NCBI GenBank assembly: GCA_018806915.1
Contig: JAGKQI010000094.1
Coordinates: 930,001 to 994,000, forward strand
Direction of reading: 5' to 3'
DNA: 64,000 bases
From: Phytophthora colocasiae
Lineage: Eukaryota; Oomycota; Peronosporomycetes; Peronosporales; Peronosporaceae
The position numbers were made by a program, and so were the translations under genes. Below are positions 52,492 through 62,469 of this stretch, piece by piece; position 1 is the stretch's first letter; every line of letters begins with the position of its first letter. The notes beneath the pieces are model-generated. The model saw nothing but the letters and a program-made list of their open reading frames with translations. It made no database searches and was not told the DNA's origin.

Positions 52492-53391
52492 ATGATAACC
52501 CTCTTCTGTATGTTCGTTGGTACGAAAGAGCCTTTTCCTGTGACTACCGACGAGAAAAAGTCGGTTGGAGAACTCAAGGTCGTTATTAAGGAGGCCAAGT
52601 CGAGCGAGTTGGAACATCTCGACGCCGATAACCTGTGGCTCTACCTGGCAACGAAAGGCGACGGCGAGTGGCTGACAGCTGATGATACTGAAGACATCAA
52701 GATGCTGATTAAAGGAAAACGGTTGTGGCCCACCAACACCTTGATGTTTATGCTTGAGAAGTTGCCGACACTAACCGCTGAGCAACTCCACGTGCTGGTA
52801 TTGCTCCCAGACCAAAGAGAAGCCTGCGAGCCATTGCTCATGACGGATTATGATCGAGTTGAACGTGAGCGTTACGAGCTCTCGAAGATGAGCTCAAGAG
52901 AGACAAGAGAGCTTCTGAATACCTTGGAGATTGACTTACTACCGTATACAGTTCCAGTCTCGGTTCAAGATCAGGATTTTGATCAAGTTGACGCGTTCAA
53001 GTGGGAGACAATTCTCAATGAAAGTGGCGAACAGGCTGGACCCTTCGAGCAACAGCAACGTCAACGATACCTCAGGTACATGGAAGACAATATCAACAAT
53101 GTTCTCGTGGAGGAGGAGCTTTGCGTACTCGCAATGGAAAAAGACCGCAACATCCTCAGTGTTGCACTCCCTGGCTATGACATGGAACTTGTTGGAAACG
53201 CAGACCTTCTCGTTATGAGTGCTCTTGCCAAGCAGATTCCGAGTTACGTGGCTCTTTTGACTGGCGTGAGGATGCTGATCGACGTGAGAGTCGATGCGTG
53301 CAACAACAGTCGAGCCATCTATCGAACTCTGTCGGAACTGATTCGTCCTTGTCCGAGACCCAAAAGAACTCCCAGTAATCCGTCAAGTTAG
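52492..53391 (+). CDS. CRN1: Crinkler-family effector with rearranged 3' end
   Basis: The ATG is at 52492 (MITLFCMFVG), giving 299 residues, intronless. The header has a ubiquitin-like N-terminal region (PVTTDEKKSVGELKVVIKEAK), LWLYLATK at residues 48-55 (variant of LxLFLAK) and LHVLVLLPDQ near 99-108. The C-terminal domain (KWETILNES ... QRYLRYMEDNI ... VALPGYDMELVGNADLLV ... VRMLIDVRVD) matches CRN2 and CRN3, but the D...ExK pattern is degraded to DVR. After ELIRP the sequence for the next conserved block (TNLTDYWEFFWVSDKDE) is present on the opposite strand (about 53344-53460), so the 3' end was inverted and the frame ends artificially. Known CRNs enter host cells and act in the nucleus. 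Function of this allele is doubtful. Confidence 0.72.
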   Translation: MITLFCMFVGTKEPFPVTTDEKKSVGELKVVIKEAKSSELEHLDADNLWLYLATKGDGEWLTADDTEDIKMLIKGKRLWPTNTLMFMLEKLPTLTAEQLHVLVLLPDQREACEPLLMTDYDRVERERYELSKMSSRETRELLNTLEIDLLPYTVPVSVQDQDFDQVDAFKWETILNESGEQAGPFEQQQRQRYLRYMEDNINNVLVEEELCVLAMEKDRNILSVALPGYDMELVGNADLLVMSALAKQIPSYVALLTGVRMLIDVRVDACNNSRAIYRTLSELIRPCPRPKRTPSNPSS

Positions 53392-53736
53392 TCAGTAGAG
53401 CCATCACCAGGTCTTCAAATGCACCACCGAGTATTTCCCTTAACGAATTAAGATAACTTCTCTCCATTTTGGCCTTTTTTACTATAAATTCTTCTAGCTT
53501 ATTTCAATCACAGGGCACTCTCTACACACTGCGATTCAAGCTACATGAATTGTTGCAACACAGAGAACAAAATCGACGAAGTGGATCTAGACGAGGATAT
53601 ATACTTTAGTATTACTGTAGTAGAACAGAGCATTCCCCTGGTCGGATTTCTCGTTTGGTTGATCACAGCGTTAGAGGAAGAAGGATACAATTTGTATATC
53701 GAATACTAGTAGTACATGTTAATGATCCTACATGTA
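53392..53736. other. Inverted CRN1 3' segment and bZIP C 3' flank
   Basis: About 53344-53460 encodes on the minus strand the block that CRN1 lacks on the plus strand. The remainder is AT-rich convergent spacer with no gene. Confidence 0.55.
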
Positions 53737-55292
53737 CTAGTGAAGCGTAATGCGAGCCTTGCAAAAGACACAGGATACATCCTCTAAACTATGCAGCACG
53801 TTGAGCATCGATGTCAGCATATCTGTCTGCGAGAGGAGCTGCATCACTTTATCCGTCGAAGAGTCCCATCGGAACAGGACCGAGCCCTTCATCACTAGTT
53901 TCTCCCCCAACAGTCTGGTAGCTTGAGCCGACGGCTTGCCGCTATCGTCAATCAAGTGTGGGAACGCGTTCCGGAGCGTCTTGTTCGTGATACACACACT
54001 CGTCACAGTGCTTGCAACCAGCGTGTCGGGTGTAGGCATCTTCATATCCTTGAGCTCCACGTGGACGTCCTCAAAGTAGACGGTGAACAACTTCCAGTTC
54101 TCCAACGCTGCCTCAACACCGAACTGAGATCCAACCAGTACGTCTGGATCCATCATCTCATGCAGAAATTCAGATGCTATTGGTCGAAACGCTATGGCGG
54201 CTATTTATTATCTGTTGTTTTAGCACTGCTCACCTGTTCAGTACTCCTGGTCACTGATCACCTGTTGTTGGTACCGCAAACCTGTTGCGTTTCAACAGGT
54301 ATTCATCCCTGCTTTGCTGTTAATATGAATAGCTGTTGGTGACGAGCGTTCACCAGATATTGAAAACCGTTCCTTCCTAAGACTGGCCTTACTCAACTAT
54401 GGAGGCGCTTAAGTCATATAGAAGCTCCTGTAAGGTTATATCAAGTCTATGTTCCTGATCTATGTTCTACCGACAGCACAAGAATCGAGGAAAATTTCTT
54501 AAGGATATGTCCACCACGGTGGATGCTTCAGCATCTTATCTACTCAAGAGCGTGAACTGCACGCTGTGAGTAAAACAAAAGCATCTATATTTTCCTTTTT
54601 ACCCAGTGAGTGCGCGTGTGACCCGACCATGGAGAGTGGCGAAGCAGTCTCTCCCCAGTCTTCTCATTGCAGTAGTCCTCATGATGCGGGACCGCAATGG
54701 ATTATCGTTTCAAGGCGGTAACCTATGAAATAGAATGCTAATGCATTTGGCAGGATAACAGGTTGGCGGTACTAACAACAGGTGGATAGGGGCCTGGGAG
54801 TACTTAACAGGTGGGTAGTGCTAGAACAACAGATATTAATTATTTTCCAAACGCTATAGGTGAAGCAACGTAGCAGTTGAACTGTCGGAAGTACTCGGAA
54901 GCTAGGGCCCACTTGGTTGGGGCGATAGGAATACGCAACGAGTTCTTGGACTTCGATTCCAGGTATTTGATGTCCGACTTGAGCTTAGCGATGGCACTTC
55001 TGATGGTGTTTTGAGCCTTCATCTTCTTCTCTCGGAAGCGTGCCTGGGCGATTCGGACGCTCTCTCGACGCCGGATCTTCTTCTCTAAGGCGTCAGCAAC
55101 AATGACTTGTTGTAATTCGGCTGGGACATGGCGGTTCGTGGCGATGATCTCGTTTGCAGTCTTGAGGTCTGATGTTATGCATGAAGCTCTCTTCCGTCTA
55201 GACGACAAGGTCATGCCGATTAGCCCAACGATGGAGGACGGGAGCGTAGAGACTTCTCTCTCGACTTCGGTAGGTCTCTCAGGTGTGTCCAT
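53737..55292 (-). pseudogene. bZIP C: bZIP gene split by a MULE-type MITE
   Basis: The ATG is at 55292. Coding is 55292-54849 and 54186-53737. Without the 653-bp element and one copy of its 9-bp target duplication the frame closes at 298 codons, equal to bZIP B. The basic region RRRESVRIAQARFREKK has Val at the Asn position. The insertion falls after about codon 148, in the conserved C-terminal domain, so the bZIP domain could still be made as a truncated protein. It is closer in sequence to bZIP B (FNCYVASPIAF) than to A. Confidence 0.87.
54196..54848. mobile_element. Small Mutator-like (MULE) non-autonomous element
   Basis: This 653-bp element is flanked by a perfect 9-bp duplication AAACGCTAT (54187-54195 and 54849-54857). 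Comparison with bZIP B shows the empty site. Long imperfect terminal inverted repeats of about 90 bp share blocks such as TATCTGTTGTT, TAGCACT, CACCTGTT, AGTACTCC and CCTGTTGTT. Long TIRs with 9-bp TSD are diagnostic of MULEs. No coding capacity. CACCTGTT recurs several times inside each TIR, a likely transposase-binding repeat. Confidence 0.8.
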
Positions 55293-56376
55293 GGTGTACC
55301 CTCGTCGTATTTGTTGGTAAGGAGCGTGACGATGACGGGTACGAGGATGGTAAACCTTCTGGTCTTCTTTGTGGTCACACCGTCTCGAACTTCGCTGGAC
55401 GACATGACCGATGACAGTGTCGCTAAAAGTTTGAGTATTGGGGTGGTTCAAGGCGCACGAGTTCATTATAGAATGGAAGCGCGAGAGACTGAAAATTGGA
55501 GAATGGCTAGCACGAGTAGGGAAATTGGAAGCTTACGGTACATATCACATGTATACATGTATTTCTATTCACGTGATCAAGCTTACAATGTATTATCCTT
55601 CTCGCGATCTCACAATCACAATCAAAACCAGTACATGTACATGTACGTAGCCAAGCGAAGTCTATGTAGTAACCAGGAATAACCAGTTAATCAACTTCAA
55701 TTTCCTTCCTTACTCAAAGCTTGCACGAATAACGTTACCGCAGAAAGCCAAGCTACTAAACAATTGTATTTCTACCTTGCTAACGTGACTAAGAATTGAG
55801 ACACTGGAACACTGTTTGTTCACTTGTCCGGGGTTTTCGCACATGTGATGACGCAAGGCATTTCGAAGCGAGTTGGAGTGGAAGCTCCTGCTGTTCCCGT
55901 CCAAAAAGGATGTTGCAAGAAGATGGAGAGACGACCTTTTATTTTTGCTGCTCTGCAGTAGTGCGTCACGCGACATGCAATGAAATAGGCGATGTCACCA
56001 AACATCGCTAGCATGCAGGCTTCATTTCGAAGCCATTGTCAATTTCTTCATTCGGCATGCATCTGAGTGGAACATTGACGGTGAAGTGCTTAACCAAATG
56101 CTTGTGCGCTTGGGGGTTTGAATTTGGACAACCTGAACTTCTTCCTAACCCCCCAAGACAACGCATATGGACTCCTCGAAATTACGCAATCGCCAACGGC
56201 TCATGAGATCAGTATTCTATGGCTTAGAGACTCTGAGAACCTGTAAAGCGGATCCAAATATCAACGAGAATGCTGCGGTTCTTGAAACAATTGAGATGTT
56301 AAATACTTCAAAGCGCAAGCACAAGCGGATGAATACCTTCTCGTTATCATGAGCACGATTTGATAAGATAAAGCCT
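55293..56376. repeat. Duplicated upstream block (copy 2)
   Basis: No gene. It is near-identical to 38941-39967 with small indels (for example ACATGTAC repeats near 55550 and 55635). It links bZIP C to GT8 exactly as copy 1 links bZIP A to GT6. Confidence 0.7.
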
Positions 56377-57048
56377 TCAATTTCTTGCGAACTCTCGCAG
56401 ATCTTGCATCGATTCAACAAAGAACATAAGTGTCTTCACGGTATTGTCGAGATGCTTTGACGCCCATTGCTTCCTTGCTCCGGTGTCGTTGACTTGATCA
56501 TAGCTTGGACAGTTTGGCACATGTGATATGAGGAAAACGCCGCAATTAGACCGTCGACGTTCCTCAAACCATGAGCGCCCTTAAATTTCCCTCCAAGAAG
56601 CCTCCTGTCGTCTTTTTGGTGTCTGGCTTGGACCAAAACGCCCATTTCTCTTGAAGTAACTAACTTATTCCATTGGAGCTGCATCTGTTGTGATCCAGAA
56701 GCACGTGCTTGGTTAATATAGTGGCCATAGCCTTCACTTCGACTTGGACACATGAGGAAAACAGCCTCTGCTGTGATCTTTGTAAACTCGGAACGATCCA
56801 CCATACCTAAGTGGAGATTCACAGGACTGCGACTGAATTTCAACTTCGTCTCGTACTTCGGTGTAGTTGTATGCGCGGTAGACTTTAAAACGTATCAAAT
56901 ACGGGTCAACACAAAAATGGTCAATTGACCAAATCCATTGATCCACCTCGAAACGTTGACCAAAGTTGATCACATAAAAACTCGGCATGTAACAACCAGT
57001 AGAATAATGGTGAAAGTATGAACACATGCACATGTCGTTTTATTAAAG

Positions 57049-57745
57049 CTATTCCAAAGCTACAGACACAGGGAGATTTACCGGCTCAATGTACCGGCGG
57101 CGTTGACGCTTCTTGGCTCGACATTTAGCCATGTCATCGATTCGATCGACGTAACGTTGTGAGAGACCTTGAATCATAGCGACGAAAGCAGGTAGAGATG
57201 GATGAGGAGACGGCAATGCAGCATTAATCTCACGATTGAACCGTTCCAGCGGGTTATTTTTACGGCTAACCATGGCTTCATCGACGTCATGGACGTTCCA
57301 CACACTCGGCTTGTAGGTCTTTAGCCAGGTTTCGCGAAAGTATGACCAGAACAATCCCCACACGGACTCAGTGAAAGTTACGTTCTCTTCCGAACAGATA
57401 TAACAGATCTTGTCGTGTACATACTGAACTAACATCAAAGTGTCAGGATAGAAGTCAGCCCGTAGTTGTTTCCAAATACGCTCAGCAGTAAGGTCCATGC
57501 GCGTAAGGGCCATCGTATCAGCTGCCTCTTTCATATCTTCCGACACGTCAAGCCCTGGTGGTAGCACGTTGCGCTGGCCACGTTCACACGAATGTTCACC
57601 TTCAAACTCATACTCGTTCTCCTTGCGTTTGAAGTGTAGTTTTGCTTTGCAACCTTTGCTTCTGTAGGCACTGCATCTGTACGAAGTTCGTGTTTTACCA
57701 ATGTACCTGGAAAAACCATGCCCAGCACCATGGACGGTGGTTGCT
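57049..57745 (-). pseudogene. MULE transposase with central deletion
   Basis: The N-terminal part has a FLYWCH/WRKY-GCM1-type zinc-binding pattern (YRCSAYRSKGCKAKLHFKR ... EGEHSC), the usual DNA-binding domain of MULE transposases. The C-terminal part (WGLFWSYFRETWLKTYKPSVWNV ... RKNNPLERFNREINAALPSPHPSLPAFVAMI) is the conserved end after the catalytic core. The DDE core between them (about 250-300 residues) is missing: the frame passes from the helical RADFYPDTLMLVQYVHDKI directly to the end. The frame is open, so a DNA-binding fragment could be made, but not an active transposase. Confidence 0.75.
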
Positions 57746-57973
57746 AACACCGCGGCCCTCGCGGATCTCCATGGTCATAGCACGCGACACGACATCACGC
57801 GACGCTAGATCTTTGGCGGTGGGGGCGTAACGCTCCATGAAGCACTCACCTTCTGCGTCACGCAAGATGCCTCCCTCACCACGGTATCCATCCGTGATCA
57901 GACAACCAGCGCCGTAGATACCTGTGGGGTGAAACTGCACAAACTCCGGGTCCTGCAGCGGGATACCTGCACG
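57746..57973 (-). pseudogene. Captured fragment of succinate dehydrogenase flavoprotein subunit
   Basis: Seventy-six residues ([18 protein letters not shown]... to EIREGRGV) match the highly conserved FAD-domain/active-site stretch of mitochondrial [44 protein letters not shown]. No start, targeting peptide or other SDHA parts are present, and both ends fuse abruptly to other sequence inside a MULE. It is a transduplicated exon piece, not a working gene. It is open and in the sense direction of the element, so chimeric transcripts are possible. Confidence 0.85.
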
Positions 57974-58031
57974 CAGAGCCAGGTCGCGTAGGTGTGACGG
58001 CTTGTACAGCTGCACCTTCAACGAGTTCTCG

Positions 58032-58340
58032 TTACCGTGTCGTACTGGTACTGCAATTTGGGCTTTGATTCGAGCTATATGATTGCTTGCGTCCAGGACT
58101 GCTACTCCGACGGGAACGCTGGCTGCGTCTCGAACTATGGCTCCTACTTCGTGAAGGTCTGAGCCTCGGACTGCGGCTTCGACTTGCCCGACGGCGACGC
58201 TCGGGGCTGCGGTTTCTACTTTGTCTTGTCCGACTACGACGTGAGCTGAGGCTTCGGCGAAATCTCCTACTTTTCCGTGGACTCCGGTTGCGTTGAAAGT
58301 GCCGCTCTAGCCGCCAACTGTTGCTCGCCTTCCTCGCCAA
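58032..58340 (-). pseudogene. Captured Arg/Ser-rich (SR splicing factor-like) fragment
   Basis: A 103-residue frame is dominated by RS, SR and RSP dipeptides ([20 protein letters not shown] and similar). This is the composition of an RS domain from SR splicing factors. It has no RRM domain and no start of its own. Related but frame-shifted RS-like coding may extend to about 58560. Low-complexity composition makes the exact source impossible to name. Confidence 0.55.
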
Positions 58341-59903
58341 AGACTAGAGCCGCTGTCTTGCTCTGGGCGACCGCGACATGGACTACTTAGGGCCTGGATG
58401 GGGTGAGCTGCCGCGACGACAATGAGAGATTTGGCTCGGTAGTAATGCTGGAGATGAGGACGGGAACGACTGCGTCGAGACCGAGGAAGGGGAGTGTGGT
58501 GAAGACATGTGAGCTGGGGCTAGTGCTTTGCGGCGCTGACTGTCTAATGGCAGGACAGGGCAGGTCAACCAACGATTTTTGACCAAATCCTTTGACCCGT
58601 GCTGACATAGGCGTTGACCCGTTTTGTGTTGACCCGGAAATGATACGTTAAAATTCTTCGGTATGCGCGTTCGTTGATGTAAACGTCCAGGGGTGGAAGG
58701 TCTGCTGTAGATGTCCAGCAGTCTAGAACAGCTCTAGTTCCTTTCCAAATGCTCGTGCCAGGTGTATGTAGGAACTTCACATTGTTGAAGTCCTTTCGGG
58801 CGATGTTTTCTTCACCCAAACGCTTTCGAGCGAACTGCGCTTGGTCAGAAGACGTGTGTTTCGTGTAGAAAACCTCGGCATTCCGAGGATTTCCCTCTTG
58901 TTCGTACCATTTCGTCACTCGGTCAAAGCAGATACGTGTCTTGCACAGTACAGCGTCCACTTTCCAGTAGAATGCCGGAGTTAACTCGATCATCTCGATG
59001 TTGGGCATGAGGTAGATCGGTTTAACCTTTGGCCATCTTGGCAAAGACGGCACGTCGTCCCAATAATGATTGAAGAATATCATAGGTGTCTCGGGACATA
59101 GATCGAAGTAGTCCACTTCACGTCCAAGCTCTGGGTCGTACAGTTTCGTAGCTAGAGCCCACATTGGCAGCAACCTTGAGTTTAAATCTACAGAAGTAAA
59201 ACACCATTAGACTACTTTTAATTAACCCATATAGCAGTCGAAGAATACTCACACTTGGCGTATGCTACAGCATCTTCGCAATACCCATTGCCATGCAAAT
59301 GGTTGGGTAGATAAATATCCACGTCCGGACATTGTTTAAGCTTCTGCAATACATTCGAGTCGCTTTGATGCAACAAAACGTCTGGATTATCCGCTGAAGC
59401 ATTGGGTAATTGATGTCCAGGACTACCAAATTGCCAAGGTAGAACTACATCTGTATCAGTCACACAGCGTTCGTGCAACAGACTCAAATGCAGTAAATCT
59501 TCGTCGGATATCTCGTCTTGCACTGGAACTGGCGTTGGTTGCGTCAATTCCTGCGATTCGTTACGTCCACTGCGATGTCGCCACGGGATCCGCTGGCTGA
59601 TAGCTCTCCGCAGCTTCAATTGGTCTCCGGAATGTCCAAACAAAGAAGCGATAGAAATCTGCACTACGAGCGTGAGGAATCCCAGCGCCACGAGCCCCAC
59701 GAGCACTCGGTGAAGGTGTTGACGCTTGGCTTTTGGCCCCTTTGTCATGGCGGATGCGGAAATGCAAGTGACGATTGTGGCATGGACGGAGCTCCCAGCA
59801 GCTCATTTGTATCCCGTATGAGCACATTGTCATACGTTTTATGCGACGGCTTAGGAACGGGCCCCCGTTCTTGAGCCGGACCACTTCCCTTCTTGCACTA
59901 GCC

Positions 59904-60170
59904 ATGAAGAATCCACTGCATCAAAGCTGGCTACGGGGGTTCTTAATGGCTCTTGTGGCTCTGTGTGCCTTGACGTTGATACTGGAGACATTGTCGCTCG
60001 TTAAAGTCACAGATGAAGAAGATTTTCGTCTGCGCAGTGCAGTGAACATCGGCTCGTGGCCTCACACTGAAGACGAGGTGAATAAATTGCCAATGTGGGC
60101 AACAGAGGAGGGAATGGAAGTGTCTGTAGCTGATAGTCGGCTCTACTCGGATATGGCCCCTATGTATTAA
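59904..60170 (+). pseudogene. GT9: 5' fragment of a GT5-like gene
   Basis: The ATG is at 59904 (MKNPLHQSW). The first 77 codons match GT5, then the sequence switches at GTAGCTGATAG to the same unrelated DNA as in GT7, stopping at 60170. Its upstream spacer to GT8 (59749-59903) equals the GT4/GT5 spacer in length. It carries the membrane anchor only. Confidence 0.85.
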
Positions 60171-60619
60171 CCCCTTCGCGAATACGGTGACTTCGGTGAC
60201 TTTGTAAACTATACAAACTCATTGAAACTGGAAGGTAGCAAAACGCCTCCTTCGACGTGTAGCCATTTCGATGGTCGGCGACCGTTAAGATGGCTACAAC
60301 ACAGATGGGAGCAAAATGCTACCTTCGAAGCTTTAATAAGCTCTGCTATTGGCCAAAAATAAACTGCTAGTTCCAAAACACGGTAGTGTTTACGCGACCC
60401 TTCAACTCGAAGGTAGCATTCTGCTACCTTCGAGTGGGTCCAAAATCATCCACTTTTGCAAAGATGCCCTCGATTACAGCAACTTTACCCGGGGTTGCAG
60501 CAACTTTGCATGTACCAAAGTAGAAGAAGAAGAAGAAGAAGAAGAAGAAGCGTGGCACGCTTGCATCCTTCACCCGCACTCTTAAAGAAGATGATGAAGA
60601 AGAAGACTGTCGTCTATTC
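60171..60619. repeat. Repeat-rich junction with inverted GGTAGC motifs and AAG microsatellite (copy 2)
   Basis: Words GAAGGTAGC and GCTACCTTCG occur at about 60229, 60330, 60408 and 60429. The last two form the perfect palindrome-like CGAAGGTAGC...GCTACCTTCG at 60408-60437. The copy at 41873 lacks about 11 bases of it. An (AAG)n tract is at about 60521-60550. No gene. Confidence 0.5.
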
Positions 60620-61537
60620 GTGGCCAGTGCAATTACCGCTGCCATTGAGGCGAGGGAATCGGATGACTTGACAATTGATCATACAAATCCGACAAACTCT
60701 GACACCAACTCTAGTGATACAAATCCCGATAGTGATGACAGTGACGGTAAAATGTACTGGAGAATTTTTGGCAAAAATTACGAGCGATCCGAGCTTACCG
60801 TTACTGCGAATTTCGCGTCAACAAAGTAGAGATGGAACGTTGCACGCATTAACGACCGTGAAGACTCCCTGATAACATAGCAGTATCAAGTGCTGTGGGT
60901 TAATCCCTCCATCAAAAAGCGACGGTATTACCAGCGGACTTGGGAGCCACGCGCCCAGCTACTCGCGGATGACCTTCGGCAGGAGATTGAGCTGGTGGAT
61001 CGGTGGAAAGATTTGGAGGTGAATACTTTCGCTGCGTTCTGGCCAACGGATGAGTACGGCAAAAATGTGATTGGTGCAGACATCCAAGGATTGCGCGTGT
61101 TTAACGCCCTGAGACGTGCAGCAGAGTTGAGTGGTCGTCCTGATATCGTGACTCAGCGTAACATCGATGACTTCGTCGCTGACCAGCTGGCTTCTCGTGG
61201 AATGGATATGACGAAGGGGGCGACATGGTAGGTTGTACTTGGCTTCTTACGTCGGCATCGTGATTCTGGCCGTGATTTCATTTACCGAGCCATTGTTTTG
61301 GACAATTTCGCTGTTGCTGGTCGACGTGGGGTTCTGAATGAAATTCCGCTCAAGGATGGTATCTACGTTGTTGCAGCTTCCAACCTCCGAAACGTCGGCC
61401 ATGCATGTGTTCTGACGGTTCAAGGCAAGACTCGGCTGATCTACGACCTGGATAAAGGTGAGCCCATTGAGTCAGCAGAGGGCTGGATTTATTTCTACGC
61501 ATTTATTCGTCCATTTATTGTCTGCAAGCAGAAGTAG
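60620..61537 (+). pseudogene. Degraded chromodomain-containing reading frame (copy 2)
   Basis: This copy keeps the frame from QVLWVNPSIKKRRYY through TWEPRAQLLADDLRQEIELVDRWK, which copy 1 lost by a base deletion, so the chromodomain-like match is clearer here. It has its own nonsense codon (TGG TAG at about 61229) where copy 1 reads TGGAAG. The two upstream in-frame TAG codons are shared. The C-terminal module ending GHACVLTVQGKTRLIYD...FIVCKQK is intact. Confidence 0.5.
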
Positions 61538-61779
61538 ACAATAGGAGTTGGTAGGATTTCCGCGGGTTTGCCTAACCAATACTGAACTTTCCCAGCAAAC
61601 CTTTGTCTCATGTGCCTGCATGGATATAAATTCATATACCAATTGTAATTCGGTACTTGACCAGGGAAAACCTCAACGAGGAGAAAACCTTTTACGTACA
61701 AACTTGAAAACCCAGTGGGAAAAATAAAAGAACGCATTTAATTTGGCATGCTTCATGCAATAGTGTTATACTCGTACAC

Positions 61780-62426
61780 TTAAACGGTATGACCAGGGAG
61801 AGCTTCAAGGGTTTTCATCCGAAGCTTGGTCCTTAGTTCTCTGAACTGGTACTTGTCTAAAGCTTTAGTAAAGATGTCAGCTATCATCTCTTTCGTATTG
61901 CAGTAGGTAACGTTGAATTCATGCCTTTTCTTGTACGAAACAGTATCGTACGTGTATATGCTTTGATCGTCCGTGAAGTTCGGGGTTGTAGCAGATTTTG
62001 ATGCAGCTTTGGTTGTCCTCATATATAGTGTTAGCCTGCGTTGTAGCAAAGCCAAGTTCTTTGAGGAGAAGTTTGAGGAATATCATCTCTTGCATGCAGT
62101 GACACAGGGCGATATATTCTGCCTCTGTTGTAGAGAGAACCACTGTGTGGTGCTTACGGGAGAGCCATGAGATCGGGACTGCTTGCGAGCATATACACAT
62201 ATCCACCAACAGAACGTCTCGTGTCGGGACAATTAGCATAGACAGAGTCACTGTAGGCAAGTAGCTGATCGGCTAGATTCTCCGAGGTAATGTCGGATGA
62301 GCCTCCCAGAACGAGACCGTATTCTTTCGTTCCTGACAGATACTTAAGACCACGAATGACTGCTTTCCAGTGTTCTATGCCTGTATTGGCTAGGAACTGA
62401 CTGACTTCACGCATGTAGAATGCCAT
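61780..62426 (-). pseudogene. Ty1/Copia RNase H fragment (copy 2)
   Basis: Same content and frame breaks as 43223-43869, differing by a few substitutions (for example HHTVV for HHKVV, KYLSG for KNLSG). The shared breaks show they arose before the segmental duplication. Confidence 0.85.
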
Positions 62427-62469
62427 GTCGGGTCGTGTCCCATGACACTGCCTACGGCTTGGCGATACG

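Larger units (their letters stand above)
56878..58660 (-). mobile_element. Pack-MULE-like Mutator element with captured gene pieces
   Basis: This 1783-bp element is flanked by a perfect 9-bp duplication GTATGCGCG (56869-56877 and 58661-58669). TIRs of about 35 bp or more share AACGTATCA and CGGGTCAACAC. Inside, all on the minus strand, are a deleted MULE transposase (57049-57745), a piece of succinate dehydrogenase flavoprotein subunit (57746-57973) and an Arg/Ser-rich stretch (58032-58340) that looks like the RS domain of a splicing factor. Transposon ends around fragments of unrelated host genes define Pack-MULEs. Retaining transposase pieces as well is unusual. Confidence 0.78.
56377..59748 (-). 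pseudogene. GT8: glycosyltransferase paralogue split by Pack-MULE
   Basis: The ATG is at 59748 (MTKGPK). Exon 1 is 59748-59253, with a 65-nt intron 59188-59252. Exon 2 runs from 59187 to 58670 (KWEQEGNPR-type region intact through DVYINERAY), then a 1.78-kb MULE, then 56868 to 56377. Before the insertion the gene was already damaged: at NYMMPK five bases are missing (AACTACACCGAAG), shifting the frame. Near 56680 the segment TTDAAPMNE is altered, and codons are lost near 56470. Exon 1 differs from GT4 by only a few residues. The gene is dead by several independent lesions. Confidence 0.87.

Noticed and set aside
52135..52617. 160-codon frame antisense to the CRN1 header
   Set aside because: It is the shadow of CRN1 on the opposite strand and has no family resemblance.
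60521..60550. Poly-Lys/Glu coding from the AAG tract as a nuclear signal or effector
   Set aside because: It is a plain trinucleotide microsatellite in a pseudogenised junction. Frames around it are not conserved between the two copies.
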